From Haematobia irritans (Eukaryota > Arthropoda > Insecta > Diptera > Muscidae), in assembly GCF_050003625.1 (NCBI RefSeq), contig NC_134398.1, positions 106,796,026 to 106,860,025 of the forward strand: 64,000 bases of DNA, written 5' to 3'. The position numbers and the translations under genes are program-made. The notes under the pieces are model-generated. The model worked only from the letters and a program-made list of their open reading frames with translations, was not told the DNA's origin and did no database searches. Positions 39,880 through 52,044 of the stretch are shown here, piece by piece. The first letter of the stretch is position 1. Each line of letters starts with the position of its first letter.

Positions 39880-40674
39880 CATACATATATATACAGACTG
39901 CAATACAGTCTTCGGCCATACAATTAGTATACAGTCTCGGGTCGTGGTATTATAACATTAACTTGCAAAAAATAATTTTTCAATGTTAATATATTATAAT
40001 TGGCGTATCACGTACGACCGATCATAATACTTGTTTTAATCCATAGGCACCCTACAGTAGGTTGTTCACGACAACTTACATTCACTACTGACTATATATT
40101 TCCCGATTATTTTCGATTTTTTTTAGTTTTTTATTCAAAATTTGGATACTTTGTCTCACGTGCAAACGTATTTAAATTTGTTTTTTGGAATTTCACCCTA
40201 CAGTAGGTTGTTCACGACACCCTACATACATATATTTATAATAAATTTTATGATTTTTTGAGTCTTTATAATTTTTTGAAGTTTGATTTCATACTTGGTC
40301 TCACGGTATTGTAATCAATTTTGAAAAATTGTACTTGCACCCTACAGCCGGTAGTCTACGACTTATTTCGGAAAATTTTGATTATCGTGTTTTATTGACA
40401 TTTTTGGGTTTATTTATCCTATTTATATACTTATTTGGAATATTTTTTTTTTACTTTTCATTTATATTCCGTACAATATCGTCGCGCTTCCTACGACCGG
40501 TATTTTTTTAATCCGAAAATTAAATTTAGTGTATTTTCGCAGCACGCGGGTCGTTTTTCAAAGATTCGTTTTTCCATAAATTGTTTTATCCTATTGATTA
40601 TCTCCATTGGTTATTATGTCCGTCAGTCCACTACCACCATTCGCGCGTCGGATGCTCTGATTACATTTGGTGCA
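39880..40674 (+). repeat. BEL2 leader/possible LTR, first copy
   Basis: Repeated in direct orientation at 63241-64000 with few differences. It contains CCCTACAGTAGG, a short palindrome, twice in front of TTGTTCACGAC (about 40050 and 40200), and a third, altered copy (CCCTACAGCCGG) near 40341. Whether it is an LTR, a 5' UTR or both cannot be decided because the second copy leaves the window. Confidence 0.6.
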
Positions 40675-42548
40675 ATGTTTGACCTACAGAAACCTACCGA
40701 GCATACGGTTTATACTCTCGATGTTCAGGGATCTGAGTTGCGGGGATTGTGGGCGGACGTGAAATCGGCCTATGACAAATGCTTAGATTATTTTTCGTCG
40801 TCAAACGCAGTCGAGCTGAAAGAAGTGCAATCGGCGGACGACAAGTATAAGTCTACATATCGTGCGTATGTTCATTGCCTTTCGACAATTAATGAACTTT
40901 TAGACGGGATGAAATCTACCACGAGAAATACTTCTGCCCTTCGGGTTTCGGTTCACGATCGAACCTCTTCCCCGGTTCAGACTCCAGCAAGGGGTCTAGC
41001 TGCGGCTACGGGTCATGATAGCCCTACCGGTTCTATGCGAATTAATATTTCTCATATTTCGCGTGCGAATGAGGATGCAGTTCATCATCTCCCCCTGCCA
41101 CCGTGTGACACTGACGTTTTTAACGGTGATTTCTATTCTTGGCCTTCGTTCAGGGATATTTTTACCGCTGTTTATATCAATAACGCGCGGTTATCTGACA
41201 TCGAACGTCTTTGTCATCTCGTTAGGAAGACAAGTGGCGAGGCTCGAGAGATCGTTTCGCGATTTCCTTTATTAGGTCGGAGTTTTACTTTAGCTTGGGA
41301 TGCTCTTAGGGAAAACTTCGACAACCCACGTATGTTGGTTAACAACCAATTGAAATTGCTTTTTGCGTTGCCAACTCTGAATCAGGAAACTAGTTCGGGT
41401 TTGAAAGATCCCCAACGCGGTATTCGCGCTTGTTTATCCGCCATGTCTGTCTATGAAGTCGATACGAGTGGCTGGGATCCGATTATCGTGTTTATGTGTA
41501 TTCAACGGCTGCCTAACTCTACCGTAAATCTTTGGGAACAATCGGTTCGCGATAAGGCTGCTTTATCCTCATGGAATGACATGGATCTCTTTCTCACGGA
41601 AAGAATCCAAACTTTAAAGTGCGTTCACGATTTGAGAAATATAAACGGCAATTCGAGATCTACTGACAGGAAAATTAGGGCGCATTTCACGAATGCGGGT
41701 CTATCAAATCGTTCTCAGTCTACGACTTCTAATTCGATTTCCACCTCGCGGAGATCCAAACCCTCTTGCGTATTATGTCCGGGACTGATTCATTCGCTTC
41801 GCGACTGTTCCAAATTCAAGGCTCTCTCGGTGAATGATCGATTTTCTACAATCAAGCGACATAGAATTTGTGTTAATTGTCTTTCGCACCTTCACGAGGT
41901 TCCGAATTGTACAAGTTCCTTTAATTGTTCGGTGTGTCATAAACTACATCACTCATTATTACACCGTTCCTCTAATATCGCTCCGGTTGTTCAGTCCTCA
42001 ATGTCTCCGTCCGTAAGTAATGAAAATCAAAATCTGAATTCCAACAATCTCATGCCATCTACATCTGCTGCTTCGAGGCAGGTTTTTCACACGTCACAAA
42101 ATAGGACTATGCTGTTGGGCACAGCTATGGTGAACATTATTCACCAGGGGTCAAGTTTCTCCGTCCGTGCTCTAATTGATCCAGCCTCTGAGGCTTCATT
42201 CATAAGTGAACGATTGCGACACCAACTGAAACTTTCGGGTGATCGCACCTTTGCACAAATTTCGGAGGTTAATCAAACGCCCTCTGCGACTATAGATAGG
42301 ATGTGCTCATTTACCTTGAGTTCTTCCCTAGATACCTCGGTATCTTTGCAAATCACGGCTTTCGTTGTACCTAAGGTTTCAGGTAATTTGCCGGCGTATA
42401 AGGTATCAGTGGAACGTGATCCTCGTTTATCCGAGTTACAATTGGCCGATAGGAATTTGTTCGACTGTAGACCAGTCGATCTCTTGCTAGGAGCCGATTT
42501 ATATCCACATATTCTTTTGGAAGGAATTGAAAGAAACGTGTTGGGTAC
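40675..42548 (+). pseudogene. BEL2 Gag and protease, cut by Gypsy-R
   Basis: First in-frame ATG at 40675 (MFDLQKPTEHTVY); the frame is also open upstream. Residues 140-330 resemble DUF1759 Gag (DVFNGDFYSWPSFRDIF, LSDIERLCHLVRKTSGEA, FDNPRMLVNNQLKLLF). A double Cys/His region follows (CVLCPGLIHSLRDC, RICVNCLSHLHEVPNC, CSVCHKLHHSLLH), then a DUF1758-type protease with ALIDPASEASFISERL, where DPA stands at the usual DSG position, and VDLLLGADLYPHILLEG. No stop before the Gypsy-R insertion at 42549. Confidence 0.88.
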
Positions 42549-44230
42549 TGTTATGAATTTTATTAAGTTGTTGTCGTATCTTTCATACCAGCAATATTTC
42601 ATTGAAATAACTAATATTTTTTCGTGAGTGTATCTCGAATTGAATGAGTAACACAAAATGATCAATTGATATGTTGCTCTCCCATTCATAGCAAATGTTG
42701 GTAACAGCGTTTAACATCAATTGAGAGACCAGAACGTAAATGGTACAATTCTTTTTCATCCGCATAGCGGCAGTAAAAGAAGAAATTTTCTCAATTTTTT
42801 CGTTCAAGCATAGAAATGACAGTAGCCACGGGAGCTTGGTAAATATTCGTAACCAGTTATTTCCTTTTTGTGCGTGACTTCGACAAACCAACATTAAAAT
42901 TCTTATAAATTTGTTCAATCTTTCCGAAGTAATCCGGCATAAAATAAAGTTTTCTACATAAAAATCCGAAATTCTAAATATCGGAAATTGCAAAGGTAAT
43001 AAAATTTTTGTGGAAAAACCATGCGATTACTAGTGCAAGTAACTAAAGGAAATAATTTTTTAACAAATAGGTTGGTTGGACAAAACGTGCGTTTTTACCA
43101 TTCCGAAATTTTGAAAAGTTTTGCTGCGAAGTTTATTTCATGATATTTTTGTATTCCATTCCATTAAAGCGCGAGAACCATTTTATGGTAAGGAATAAGT
43201 ATAATCATATTGATGTGATTCGGGTCTAATAATATATATGCATCCTTAGGGAACCACCTGTCTCCAGTTTCTTGCCGGGATCAAAAATTAAAGGTGCAGT
43301 TTTATTTTTTCTTGTGACATAGACTGGGAATCCCTCCAGTGGTTCCAGATCTATTTACAAATCAACGTAACCTGGGTATATTCAGAATCGTTTGCGTGTG
43401 CAGAAATACTGAACTTTACTTCAGTGGCTCCAAATCAATCACACACAATTTTGTCTCCATCGGGGACAAGTTTGCGGAGAGCTAGTGATACCTCAATAAA
43501 GCTAGTGATACCTAAAAAATGTTGGGAATCGCTGCATAATATTGAACGGAGGCATATTCAATTTGATTGGATTATTCCCATCGCATCTCAAATCTCGGTT
43601 TTAAAAAGTGCTCTTCTATCCACCATATAACTTTCATAGGCAGCGAAGGAGAAAGTAAAAAGTAGAAATTCCCTCACACTCGAGGGAAAGTACCAACAAG
43701 TTTTCCACGAAAATTGCGTAATTCATCCTCTAATTCATTGTGGAGAAGTTTCAGAAAAATGACTATATTTTGTTAAGAAATTCTACAATAATATTTTAGT
43801 CAAATCAAGTGAACCATAAATTTAAGTAATTCATCCAGTGTCACGATATCACAGTAGTTATGTGCATTTCGTCATTTATGCAAGAAATTTCTACCTTTTC
43901 TTTTTGCCAGTATATATAAAAACAAATTCTACAATACCCCTGCAACACGACCGCTGAGGCCTCATCGATACGGAGTAATTGCTGGTGAGTACACTTTTGT
44001 AATAGAATAATTGAAATTATCTTGCATATGGTTACGATGAGTAATGAGGGGAACAGAAATATTTCATCGGAGAGAGAGAGCGAGAGCGAGACAGTAAATA
44101 ATGAGTAATCTCTCCAAATTAATGTAATATTCCTATTCTCCTCATTATCGCGTTTTGCGATAATTTGTAACTTGATTTATTTTGTTGTGATCTAGTTCTT
44201 CTGGAATCAATTTTTTGGTTTCCTTTTCAT
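42549..44230 (+). repeat. Gypsy-R 5' LTR, lacking its 3' third
   Basis: Matches the 3' LTR (51756-51906 plus 56754-58281) with only scattered differences, about one per hundred bases by eye. Homology stops at GGTTTCCTTTTCAT. The 3' LTR goes on for about 825 bp that include the TATA box; this copy lacks them, and no primer-binding site is seen. Confidence 0.8.
44069..44092 (+). promoter_or_regulatory. GAGA-rich element in Gypsy-R LTR
   Basis: A GAGAGAGAGAGCGAGAGCGA-type run, conserved at 58119-58142 in the 3' LTR with one extra GA. It resembles GAGA-factor binding sites. Function inferred. Confidence 0.4.
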
Positions 44231-44701
44231 ACTTGAGGAGAAAAGTTCGAGTATACTAACCGAATATTCCATGCATAACTCATTACCATTAAGTAAATGC
44301 TTGATTTTAGAGTTCTATGATCATTAATGCAAGATTTTGTCCGGCGAGGCTTAGTATAGTATTTATAACTTAGGTACCAGATCTAATTTTTATAAGGGAT
44401 TATGTTAATTTGCTGCCTGCAATATAGCATCCGATATTAATTAGAGAAGTTAAGATAGAGTATTTGGTAGCTTCCCCTGGTTTGTTCTAAGTCTATACTA
44501 AATCATAAGCTGTCAAAATCTTCCATAGACTAATTTTTAGCCAGTATTGTTCACGGGAACCTTAAACTTAGCCCTAATACTTCATACGGGAATAATATGA
44601 TAAAAAAATTTGATTTAGGAATATAAAAGAATTCAATTTTGATATGTACTTGAGGACATATTTTATATTATCGCATATTTCATTCGTAAAAATTCAGAGA
44701 A
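44231..44701 (+). other. Gypsy-R leader before gag
   Basis: No match to the 3' LTR and no coding pattern. Presumably 5' UTR, or sequence joined after loss of the LTR end. Confidence 0.4.
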
Positions 44702-47700
44702 ATGTCTCTCGCACATTCTCCACCCCCTTCTCGAGTTCAGGCTTCCGAGGTGGCTGAAAATCAGTCTGTGGCATCTCAGACATTAATACAATTAAATTCT
44801 CCGGCACATCGTTCGTCGTCACAGTGCTATATCTGTAATGAAATTATGCCCGATTCCAATGAATGTTTCATAATTACGACATGTAATCATGCTTTTCATA
44901 GGAAATGCATTGAACCTCATCTGTCATCTTCAAATGTATGCCCAACGTGTCAACAACCATGCGAGTTGTCCGATTTGCAGAAACTGCCTCCACCAAATAA
45001 AAATGTTAGAGGAAAAGGAAAAGGACGTGGTGCTATGGCAAAACATTATAATACCCGAAGTGTTGGTCTAGCATTAGGTGTGTTCCTTTACTTTACTCGT
45101 AGTAAACAGTAGTAAAAGAGAGAAATATTGAAAATCCTCTCAGATTTCTATATTTGTTAAATGTACAGGAACGAAAATATAGTAAAAATTGTAAAAATGT
45201 CAAATAAAAAACAAAAGAAGCATTGTGATTTGAATAAATATTTTCAAAACATGTAGGTAAATTAAATACTTTTATATCGATTTTTTGTTTGACAAATGGC
45301 AGATTTTTTGCAGGAAACTTTGAAATCCTTATTACGATAGAAAGAAGCTATGGTTTTTACTTTGTTATAAAAAGTACTCCTTTTGCAAAATTTTTAATCA
45401 AAGTAAAACTCTGGCTTCTGGGCCATAAAGTAGAGTAATAGCGCATATTATCAGTATCTTATAAAGTGGGGTTTTTCATTCCGTTTGTAACACATACAAA
45501 TAACGAATTCTGACTATAGAAAGTATATATAGTCTTGATCAGGGAGAAATTATAAGACGATGTCTCTCTGTCTGGCTATCTGTTGTAATCAGGCTACATC
45601 CTTCAATAATGAACCTATAGTGCTGACATTTTAACAGACACGTTTTTCTTCTACATGCAGGTCAATTTTGAAGATGGGACTACTTCGGCCTAAGTTTCGA
45701 TTTTGCTTCCATATGAACCGACCCCCGAATTGGGGTCTTCATGACATAGACATTAAAACTTTTATCCGATTTGCATGAAATTCAAAACGTAGAGGTACTT
45801 TTGGTCCATTAAAGGCTGTGCCGAATTTGGTGTGAGTCGGTCAATGTTTTGGTACTTTTTTCGAAACAAGTGGTATTTGTTCGGCATCGTTTTGCAATTC
45901 CAAATTGTGGAGTCTACACGTTAAATCTAAAGCACAAGGGTGCACAAAATTTTCCTCCAGAACACGTAGAATTTTATAAGGAATGTAGTCCTTCTAGACT
46001 CAAAATACAGACCCCACTTTGTTCAAATTTTGCAAAAAAATAAATTGTAAGGCCCTATCTCGCAAATATTAGATATATTCGCACACATACACAATCTTTT
46101 TATGGTAGTTTATAAGCTCTATCCAGCAAAGCAAAAATCATGAAAATCGGTGCATAATTGCGCGTTTGCCAAGTAACACTAAATTGCATACATCCGAGGT
46201 GTCCAACTTCCAACGTCTATAGACCAGCCCGTGAATCCACTAGGGACCTACAAACCTCTAAATATAGAGAAAAACATTTCAGCTTTGGCACAAAGAAAAA
46301 AATATGATGATATCTTAATCCATTAAAAAGTTACAGATTTATTTCCAAAGAAAAAAGCGATTTGGAACTACTTTAGTTTGGAAAATTTGAAAACAAATAA
46401 TTATTTTTGTCATGACACATCTACAACTTTTACTCGAAAGAATTTGTCGAGTAACTTGTAGTAAAAAAATTTTAAAAGAGACATGCATTTTGACATTGTT
46501 CTCTTAAAATTGTTTACTACTTTTACTATTTTTTGGGGTTGAGGAACGGTTTCTAGTAAAAACTAGTAAAAGTAGTAAGTAGTAGTACGTAAAGGAACAC
46601 AACTATTATTTTCTGATATCACTGGCGAAAGTGCTGGTAATACTAGCATAAATAATTCTGGTGCTACTTGTCTTAGTCCAGATAACGTTCGACGTGCACA
46701 GGAAAGGTCTAGGCAAGTAAATTCACCTGCACCTAATTCATTGGGTGATAATTGTATCCCTGCAGGAATTCCTCAAGGTAATCAGAATATGGTTGACTAT
46801 AATAAAATAGCGGAGATGATTGAGGCGAATATTACGAGGGCACTTATTAATTTGAATCTAGTCCCGAATGTTTCAAATGGAAGGCAAGTTCCAAATAACC
46901 GTTCATTAACAAATGTTCGTGAGACTCAAGGTAACACGGTTAATAATTTTCAACCCGTTTACTCGGACAGACCTAATACACCTGGGAATGGGAATGCTAG
47001 TTACACATCTTCAACAGCATCCAATTTTCATATTGATAAGATTACCTCTATAATACAAAATTGGTGTCTAAAGTTCGATGGGGCTCCGACCTCCCTTAAT
47101 GTAGAGGAATTTTTATACCGGGTGCGAACCCTTACTGAAGATCACTTTAACGGAGACTTTTCCATAATTTGCAAGAACCTTAATATTTTACTATCCGGCA
47201 AAGCACAGGATTGGTTTTGGCGGTATAGAAAACAAGTAGACGTTGTTAATTGGGAGGATTTCTGTGAATCTATCAGGTTCCAATACAAAGATTATAAATC
47301 AATTTCCGACATTCGTGAAGAAATTAGGAATCGTAAACAGAGGCCTGGTGAGTCCTTCGATTTATTTTATGAGGGTGTATCGACTATAATGGATCGGTTG
47401 CCAAGTCCAATTGATGAAATGGAATTAATAGAAATAATTACGAGGAATTTAAGACCAGAGGTCAGGCAGGACTTATTATATGTTCCGGTTCACTCGATAG
47501 CGTATTTACGGAAATTAGTACAACGGCGCGAGTGTTTCTTTAATGAAGAGTATGTTCGTCGGTCTATTACTTCGCGAAACACTAATGTGGTCCCTATGAG
47601 GAGACAAATATCGGAAATTCAAATATCGGAGAACGAGAAAACTGAGACTGAATTCCATGAAGAGAGTGAGCAATTAGTCAGTCCGAAATAGACGCAATTA

Positions 47701-47893
47701 GTCAGTCCGAAAATTCATCGTGTTGTTGGAATTGTGACCAACCAGGACATTATTGGCAAGATTGTATGCGTGATCGGTCAATTTTTTGCTACGGGTGTGG
47801 GACGAAACAAGTATATAAGCCACAGTGCCCAAGGTGCTCAGCTCGTAAACCAAAAAACTTAATGCACAAGGTCTCAACGACGGAGCCCACATA
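44702..47893 (+). pseudogene. Gypsy-R Gag with N-terminal RING-H2 finger, interrupted by MITE
   Basis: ATG at 44702. Residues 42-83 form a C3H2C3 RING-H2 finger: CYIC, then TTCNHAFHRKC, then CPTC, with Cys-x2-Cys, Cys-x-His-x2-His-x2-Cys and Cys-x2-Cys spacings. RING fingers usually recruit ubiquitin-conjugating enzymes. A basic stretch follows (KNVRGKGKGRG). After the MITE the same frame goes on (46606-47691) with an Asn-rich linker and a Retrotrans_gag-like capsid (AQDWFWRYRKQ, FCESIRFQYKDYKSISDI, QRPGESFDLFYEG). TAG at 47689 lies in a 24-bp tandem repeat. Zinc knuckles (CWNCDQPGHYWQDC; CYGC) follow in another frame to 47893. The MITE keeps frame when removed with one TA, so RING and capsid were one protein. 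Confidence 0.88.
45077..46603. mobile_element. MITE with TA duplication in Gypsy-R gag (1,527 bp)
   Basis: Ends GGTGTGTTCCTTTAC and, inverted, GTTGTGTTCCTTTACG; flanking TA at 45075-45076 and 46604-46605. Near both ends are AGTAGTAAAAG-type repeats. No transposase frame. One sub-stretch (about 45510-45760, with TCTTGATCAGGGAGAA and TCTCTGTCTGGC) looks like a repeat common near fly genes. Confidence 0.75.
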
Positions 47894-49501
47894 GTGAAAG
47901 CTAAGAGAGATTCTAACCCAACAACCACTAGCAATGACAATTTTATTACCCGGACAGATACTAATCCAGAGCTTTATAATTCAGATAATAAAATTTTGGA
48001 GAATGAAGCTCTAGGAAATGATAGGACTCATAAACTTACCATTCTGAAGAGAAAAGAATCTCCTGAGATTCTTAATTATCAACAAGATTATGTCAAATGC
48101 ATTTACCCAATATTGCCTTATCATACTAGAATGCAGTTATATATTATGAAACGTAATGAGATTTTCAGGGATAATCAAATTGAGGAAATATCTCGTGAAA
48201 CGTGCAGGCATCCAAAGCGTAATACAGTGCGGCTTAGGAAGTATTTTAGAAATCGTAAAAAGTGTTCAAAACTTCTCGTTTCTGCCATAGTGAATTATCC
48301 AAATGATCAACGATATTTTGCACAGGTGTCATTTCTTGATTTTAATGAATTTGGGCTGTTGGATACAGGAGCAAGCATAAGCTGTATAGGCGGTGGGCTG
48401 GCTCAAGAAGACTTTAGTCGATATCCAAATTTTGTTAAATGTAAATCATTCGTTAACACAGCAGATGGGAGGAGACAATCGGTTACAGGATGGCTATCTG
48501 TAGAGATTTGTTTTAGGAAAACGTGTCGTTCATTGAACCTTTTTATTATTCCTTCAATATCCCAACGACTGATATTGGGCATAGACTTCTGGAAAACCTT
48601 TTCGTTATTACCAAGTGTAGTTGAATCGGTTGATTTAATTGATAAGTCAATTTTTGATATATCGGATCATAAGACGGCCCATTCGAGCAATCTCATTCAG
48701 GGATTGGCGAAGACTAATGCGCCTGATGACCCTGAGGAACACTACTACCCATTAAGCCCAGATGAAAAACGTCAGCTTGATGCTGTTATTTCTTTATTTC
48801 CAAATTTTGCGAAGCAGGGCTTAGGTAGAACTAATCTCATCACTCATGAAATTGATGTGGGCCCGACGAAACCGATAAAGCAAAGGTTTTATCCTGTCTC
48901 TCCAGCAGTGGAGAAATTAATGTATGGTGAAATTGACCGCATGTTAGCATTGGGAGTTATCGAACCCTCCAGTTCTTCGTGGAGTTCCCCAATGCGCATG
49001 GTGGTCAAACCGAACAAGATACGTCTTTGCTTAGATGCGCGTAAAGTTAACGCGGTCACTGTCAAAGATGCGTATCCTTTGCCATCAATCGAGGGCATAT
49101 TTGCACGACTACCAAAGGCGAATTTGATATCTAAGCTAGATCTCAAAGACGCATATTGGCAGATCGGGCTAGCGGAAGAATCGAAACCATTAACGGCATT
49201 CACAGTCCCCGGTAGACCACTATATCAATTTGTGGTCATGCCGTTCGGACTGTGCAATGCCCCACAAACAATGTGTAGGTTAATGGATCAGATTATTCCG
49301 CCCGATCTGAAAATGTGCGTGGGTATCTTGACGACCTTATTATCATTTCGGAAACTTTTCCTGAACATTTAGCGGTTCTGGTTAGGATTTCGGAAGGCCA
49401 ACCTAACACTAAATATTTCTAAAAGCCGATTTTGTGTTACTAGGGTTAAATATATAGGTTATGTGATAGGGGATGGTGGAATAACCACGGATCCGTAGAA
49501 G
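47894..49501 (+). pseudogene. Gypsy-R protease and reverse transcriptase, frameshifted
   Basis: The frame opens at 47894, just after the zinc-knuckle frame ends (TAG 47891-47893), so gag and pol were probably linked by a -1 type frame change. Protease: GLLDTGASISCIGGG and LILGIDFW. Reverse transcriptase: IDRMLALGVIEPSSSSWSSP, RLCLDARKVNAVTVKDAYPLP, ISKLDLKDAYWQIGLAEES, VVMPFGLCNAPQTMCRLMD. A one-base shift just before the catalytic YLDD (about 49317) takes it out of frame; another shift near 49395 and a TAG at about 49497 follow. Inactive. Confidence 0.88.
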
Positions 49502-51388
49502 GTGACTGCGATTCGAAATTGGCCGACACCAAAGAACTTCAAACAAGTTCGAGGCTTCCTAGGCGTTGCTGGGTGGTACAGAAGGTTCATTGAAAATTTC
49601 TCTTCGGTGGTATTTCCCATCACCGAAACCTTATCCACCAACAAGAAATTTTCTTGGACCCCTGAAGCTCAGCAAGCCTTTGAGAGAATCAAGTCCCTTC
49701 TGAGTTCTTCGCCCATATTAGTAAACCCTGATTTTTCCAAAAAATTTTTTGTTCACTGTGATGCCAGTGATTATGGTATCGGGGCAGTGCTGGTTCAATT
49801 AGATACTAATAATGTTGAAAGACCAGTAGCGTTTATGAGTAAGAAATTGAACTCAGCACAAAGGAATTACAGTGTAACAGAAAGAGAATGTCTGGCCGCA
49901 GTAGAGGCAATTCAAAAATTTCGCTGTTACCTGGAATTACAGGAATTTGAGGTTATTACTGATCATTCCAGTCTCGTCTGGCTAATGAGACAACCTAATC
50001 TAAGTGGTCGCTTAGCCAGATGGGTTCTGAAACTTCAGGCCTTCAAGTTCACTGTTAGCCACCGTAAGGGACGAGATAATATAGTCCCAGATGCGTTATC
50101 GCGTATGGATTTTGATGTGGTAGCTTCCATACAATTTTCTGGGCCTGAAGTTGACCTTAATTCTCCATTTTTTGATGCCTCCGATTATCGGAGCTTAAAG
50201 GACAAAATTGGGCGGGATCAAGTTAAATATCCGGACGTGAAAGTGATTGATCGTTTTGTCTACATTAGGACCGGTCATTATGATGGCAACGAGGAGAATG
50301 AACAAAACTGTTGGAAGTTATGGATTCCTAATGGCCTCCGCCAGGACATAATTACCCGGTTTCATGAGCCGCCTACTGCAGCCCACGGTGGTATGTCAAA
50401 AACTTTGGACCTTATACGTCGGTTTTTCTTTTGGCCAGGGTTAGTAAAAGATGTAAGAGATTTTATCAGAAACTGTCCCATCTGTAAATCGACTAAGTCA
50501 CCAAATTTTGTTATGCGGCCAGAAATGGGTAAACGGGCTATATCCGAGAGGCCTTTTCAAAGGCTGTACGTGGACATCCTCGGGCCTTATCCACTGAGCA
50601 ACTCCGGTAACATTGGGTTGTTAATAGTATTGGATCATCTCACTAAATTTCATTGGTTACAACCGTTGCGCAAATTTACGTCTGCGGCCATAGGTGACTT
50701 CTTAACGAAAAACATTTTTCATTGTTATGGAGTCCCTGAAATAATTGTGAGCGACAACGGGTCCCAATTTAAAGCCAATAACCTAAATGCATTGTTTACT
50801 GAACTAGGGATTCGACATATTTATACGGCTCTATATTCACCACAATCAAACGCTTCCGAGCGGGTGAATCGTTCGATTTTGGCAGGCATTATGGCATATC
50901 TGAAGGGCGACCATACCCTGTGGGATTCCAACTTGAGTGCGATAAGCTGTGCCCTAAGGAATGCATTTCATTCGGCTATAAACACTTCTCCCTATCATGC
51001 GGTATTTGGGTTTGACATGGTGACTCATGGGTCGTCATACCAGTTATTGAGAAACGCTAGGCTTTTAGAAGAGCCGAACTGCAAACTATCGCGAGATGAT
51101 ACTTTACAACTAATTAGGAAGGATCTTCAGAAGCATATTAAAAAGTCGTATGAACAAAGTCAACAGCGTTATAATCTACGATCGAGACACCAAATATTTC
51201 ACGTGGGGCAGGAAGTCCTTCGTCGCAACTTTGCACAAAGTAATTTGGCACAACAGTTTAATGCTAAACTAGCCCCTCTTTTCATTAAAGCTCGGGTGAG
51301 GGAAAAGGTCGGTAGTCACTACTACGTATTGGAAGATTTAGATGGGAAATTAGTAGGAACTTTTCACACCAAGGACATTAGGACCTAG
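49502..51388 (+). pseudogene. Gypsy-R RNase H and integrase
   Basis: Open for 628 codons but cut off from its start by the stop at 49497. RT end (RGFLGVAGWYRRFIENF), RNase H (FFVHCDASDYGIGAVLV, TEREC, VITDHSSLVWLMRQ, DNIVPDALSR), integrase (HGGMSKTLDLIRRFFFWP, CPICKSTKS, YVDILGPYP, IIVSDNGSQFKANNL, NASERVNRSILAGI) and a C-terminal domain ending FHTKDIRT. All three catalytic acids of the D,D-35-E set are visible. Confidence 0.9.
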
Positions 51389-51755
51389 GCATGCAAAATC
51401 ATTGGTAAACATCATGAAATGTCGGAAAAAAAATCCTTGATTATTTAAATTGTATTAATAATTACAAAAAAAAAACCAAAAAACAGAAGAAACAAAAACA
51501 GGAGAATACCAATTTGCATTGGCCACAAAATACTTATAGAACCAAATTTGAAAACATTAATGTAATTACAAATTCATAGATTTTTTTATATAATAGGTTA
51601 GATGTCCTTGGCCGGAAAAAAGAAATCTGCATTAACATATCTTAAACTTCAAATATTACTTTTCCTTTTCCATTCTAATTTATTGCACGACGAAAATCTA
51701 CTCTGTTCACTTCTGGGTAATATTTAATATCAAGGGAAAAAATATTATCCAGTTT
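51389..51755 (+). other. Gypsy-R 3' untranslated region
   Basis: Between the pol stop and the 3' LTR. AT-rich, with A-runs near 51469-51500. No env-like frame. Confidence 0.6.
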
Positions 51756-52044
51756 TGTTATGAATTTTATTAAGTTGTTGTCGTATCTTTCATACCAGCA
51801 ATATTTCATTGAAATAACTAATATTTTTTCGTGAGTGTATCTCGAATTGAATGAGTAACACAAAATGATCAATTGATATGTTGCTCTCCCATTCATAGCA
51901 AATGTTAGGTTAGGTTAGGTTAAAGTGGCAGCCCGATTAAATTTCAGGCTCACTTAGACTATTCAGTCCATTGTGATACCACATTTAACTAAAAGTACCT
52001 ATTACATATGGGCACTTCTAGTCTTAACCACTGAACCTTCTCTA

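Noticed and set aside
44702..45076. RING frame as a separate host ubiquitin-ligase gene
   Set aside because: It lies between the Gypsy-R LTR and capsid, and removing the TA-flanked MITE puts it in frame with the capsid. A host exon is not needed to explain it.
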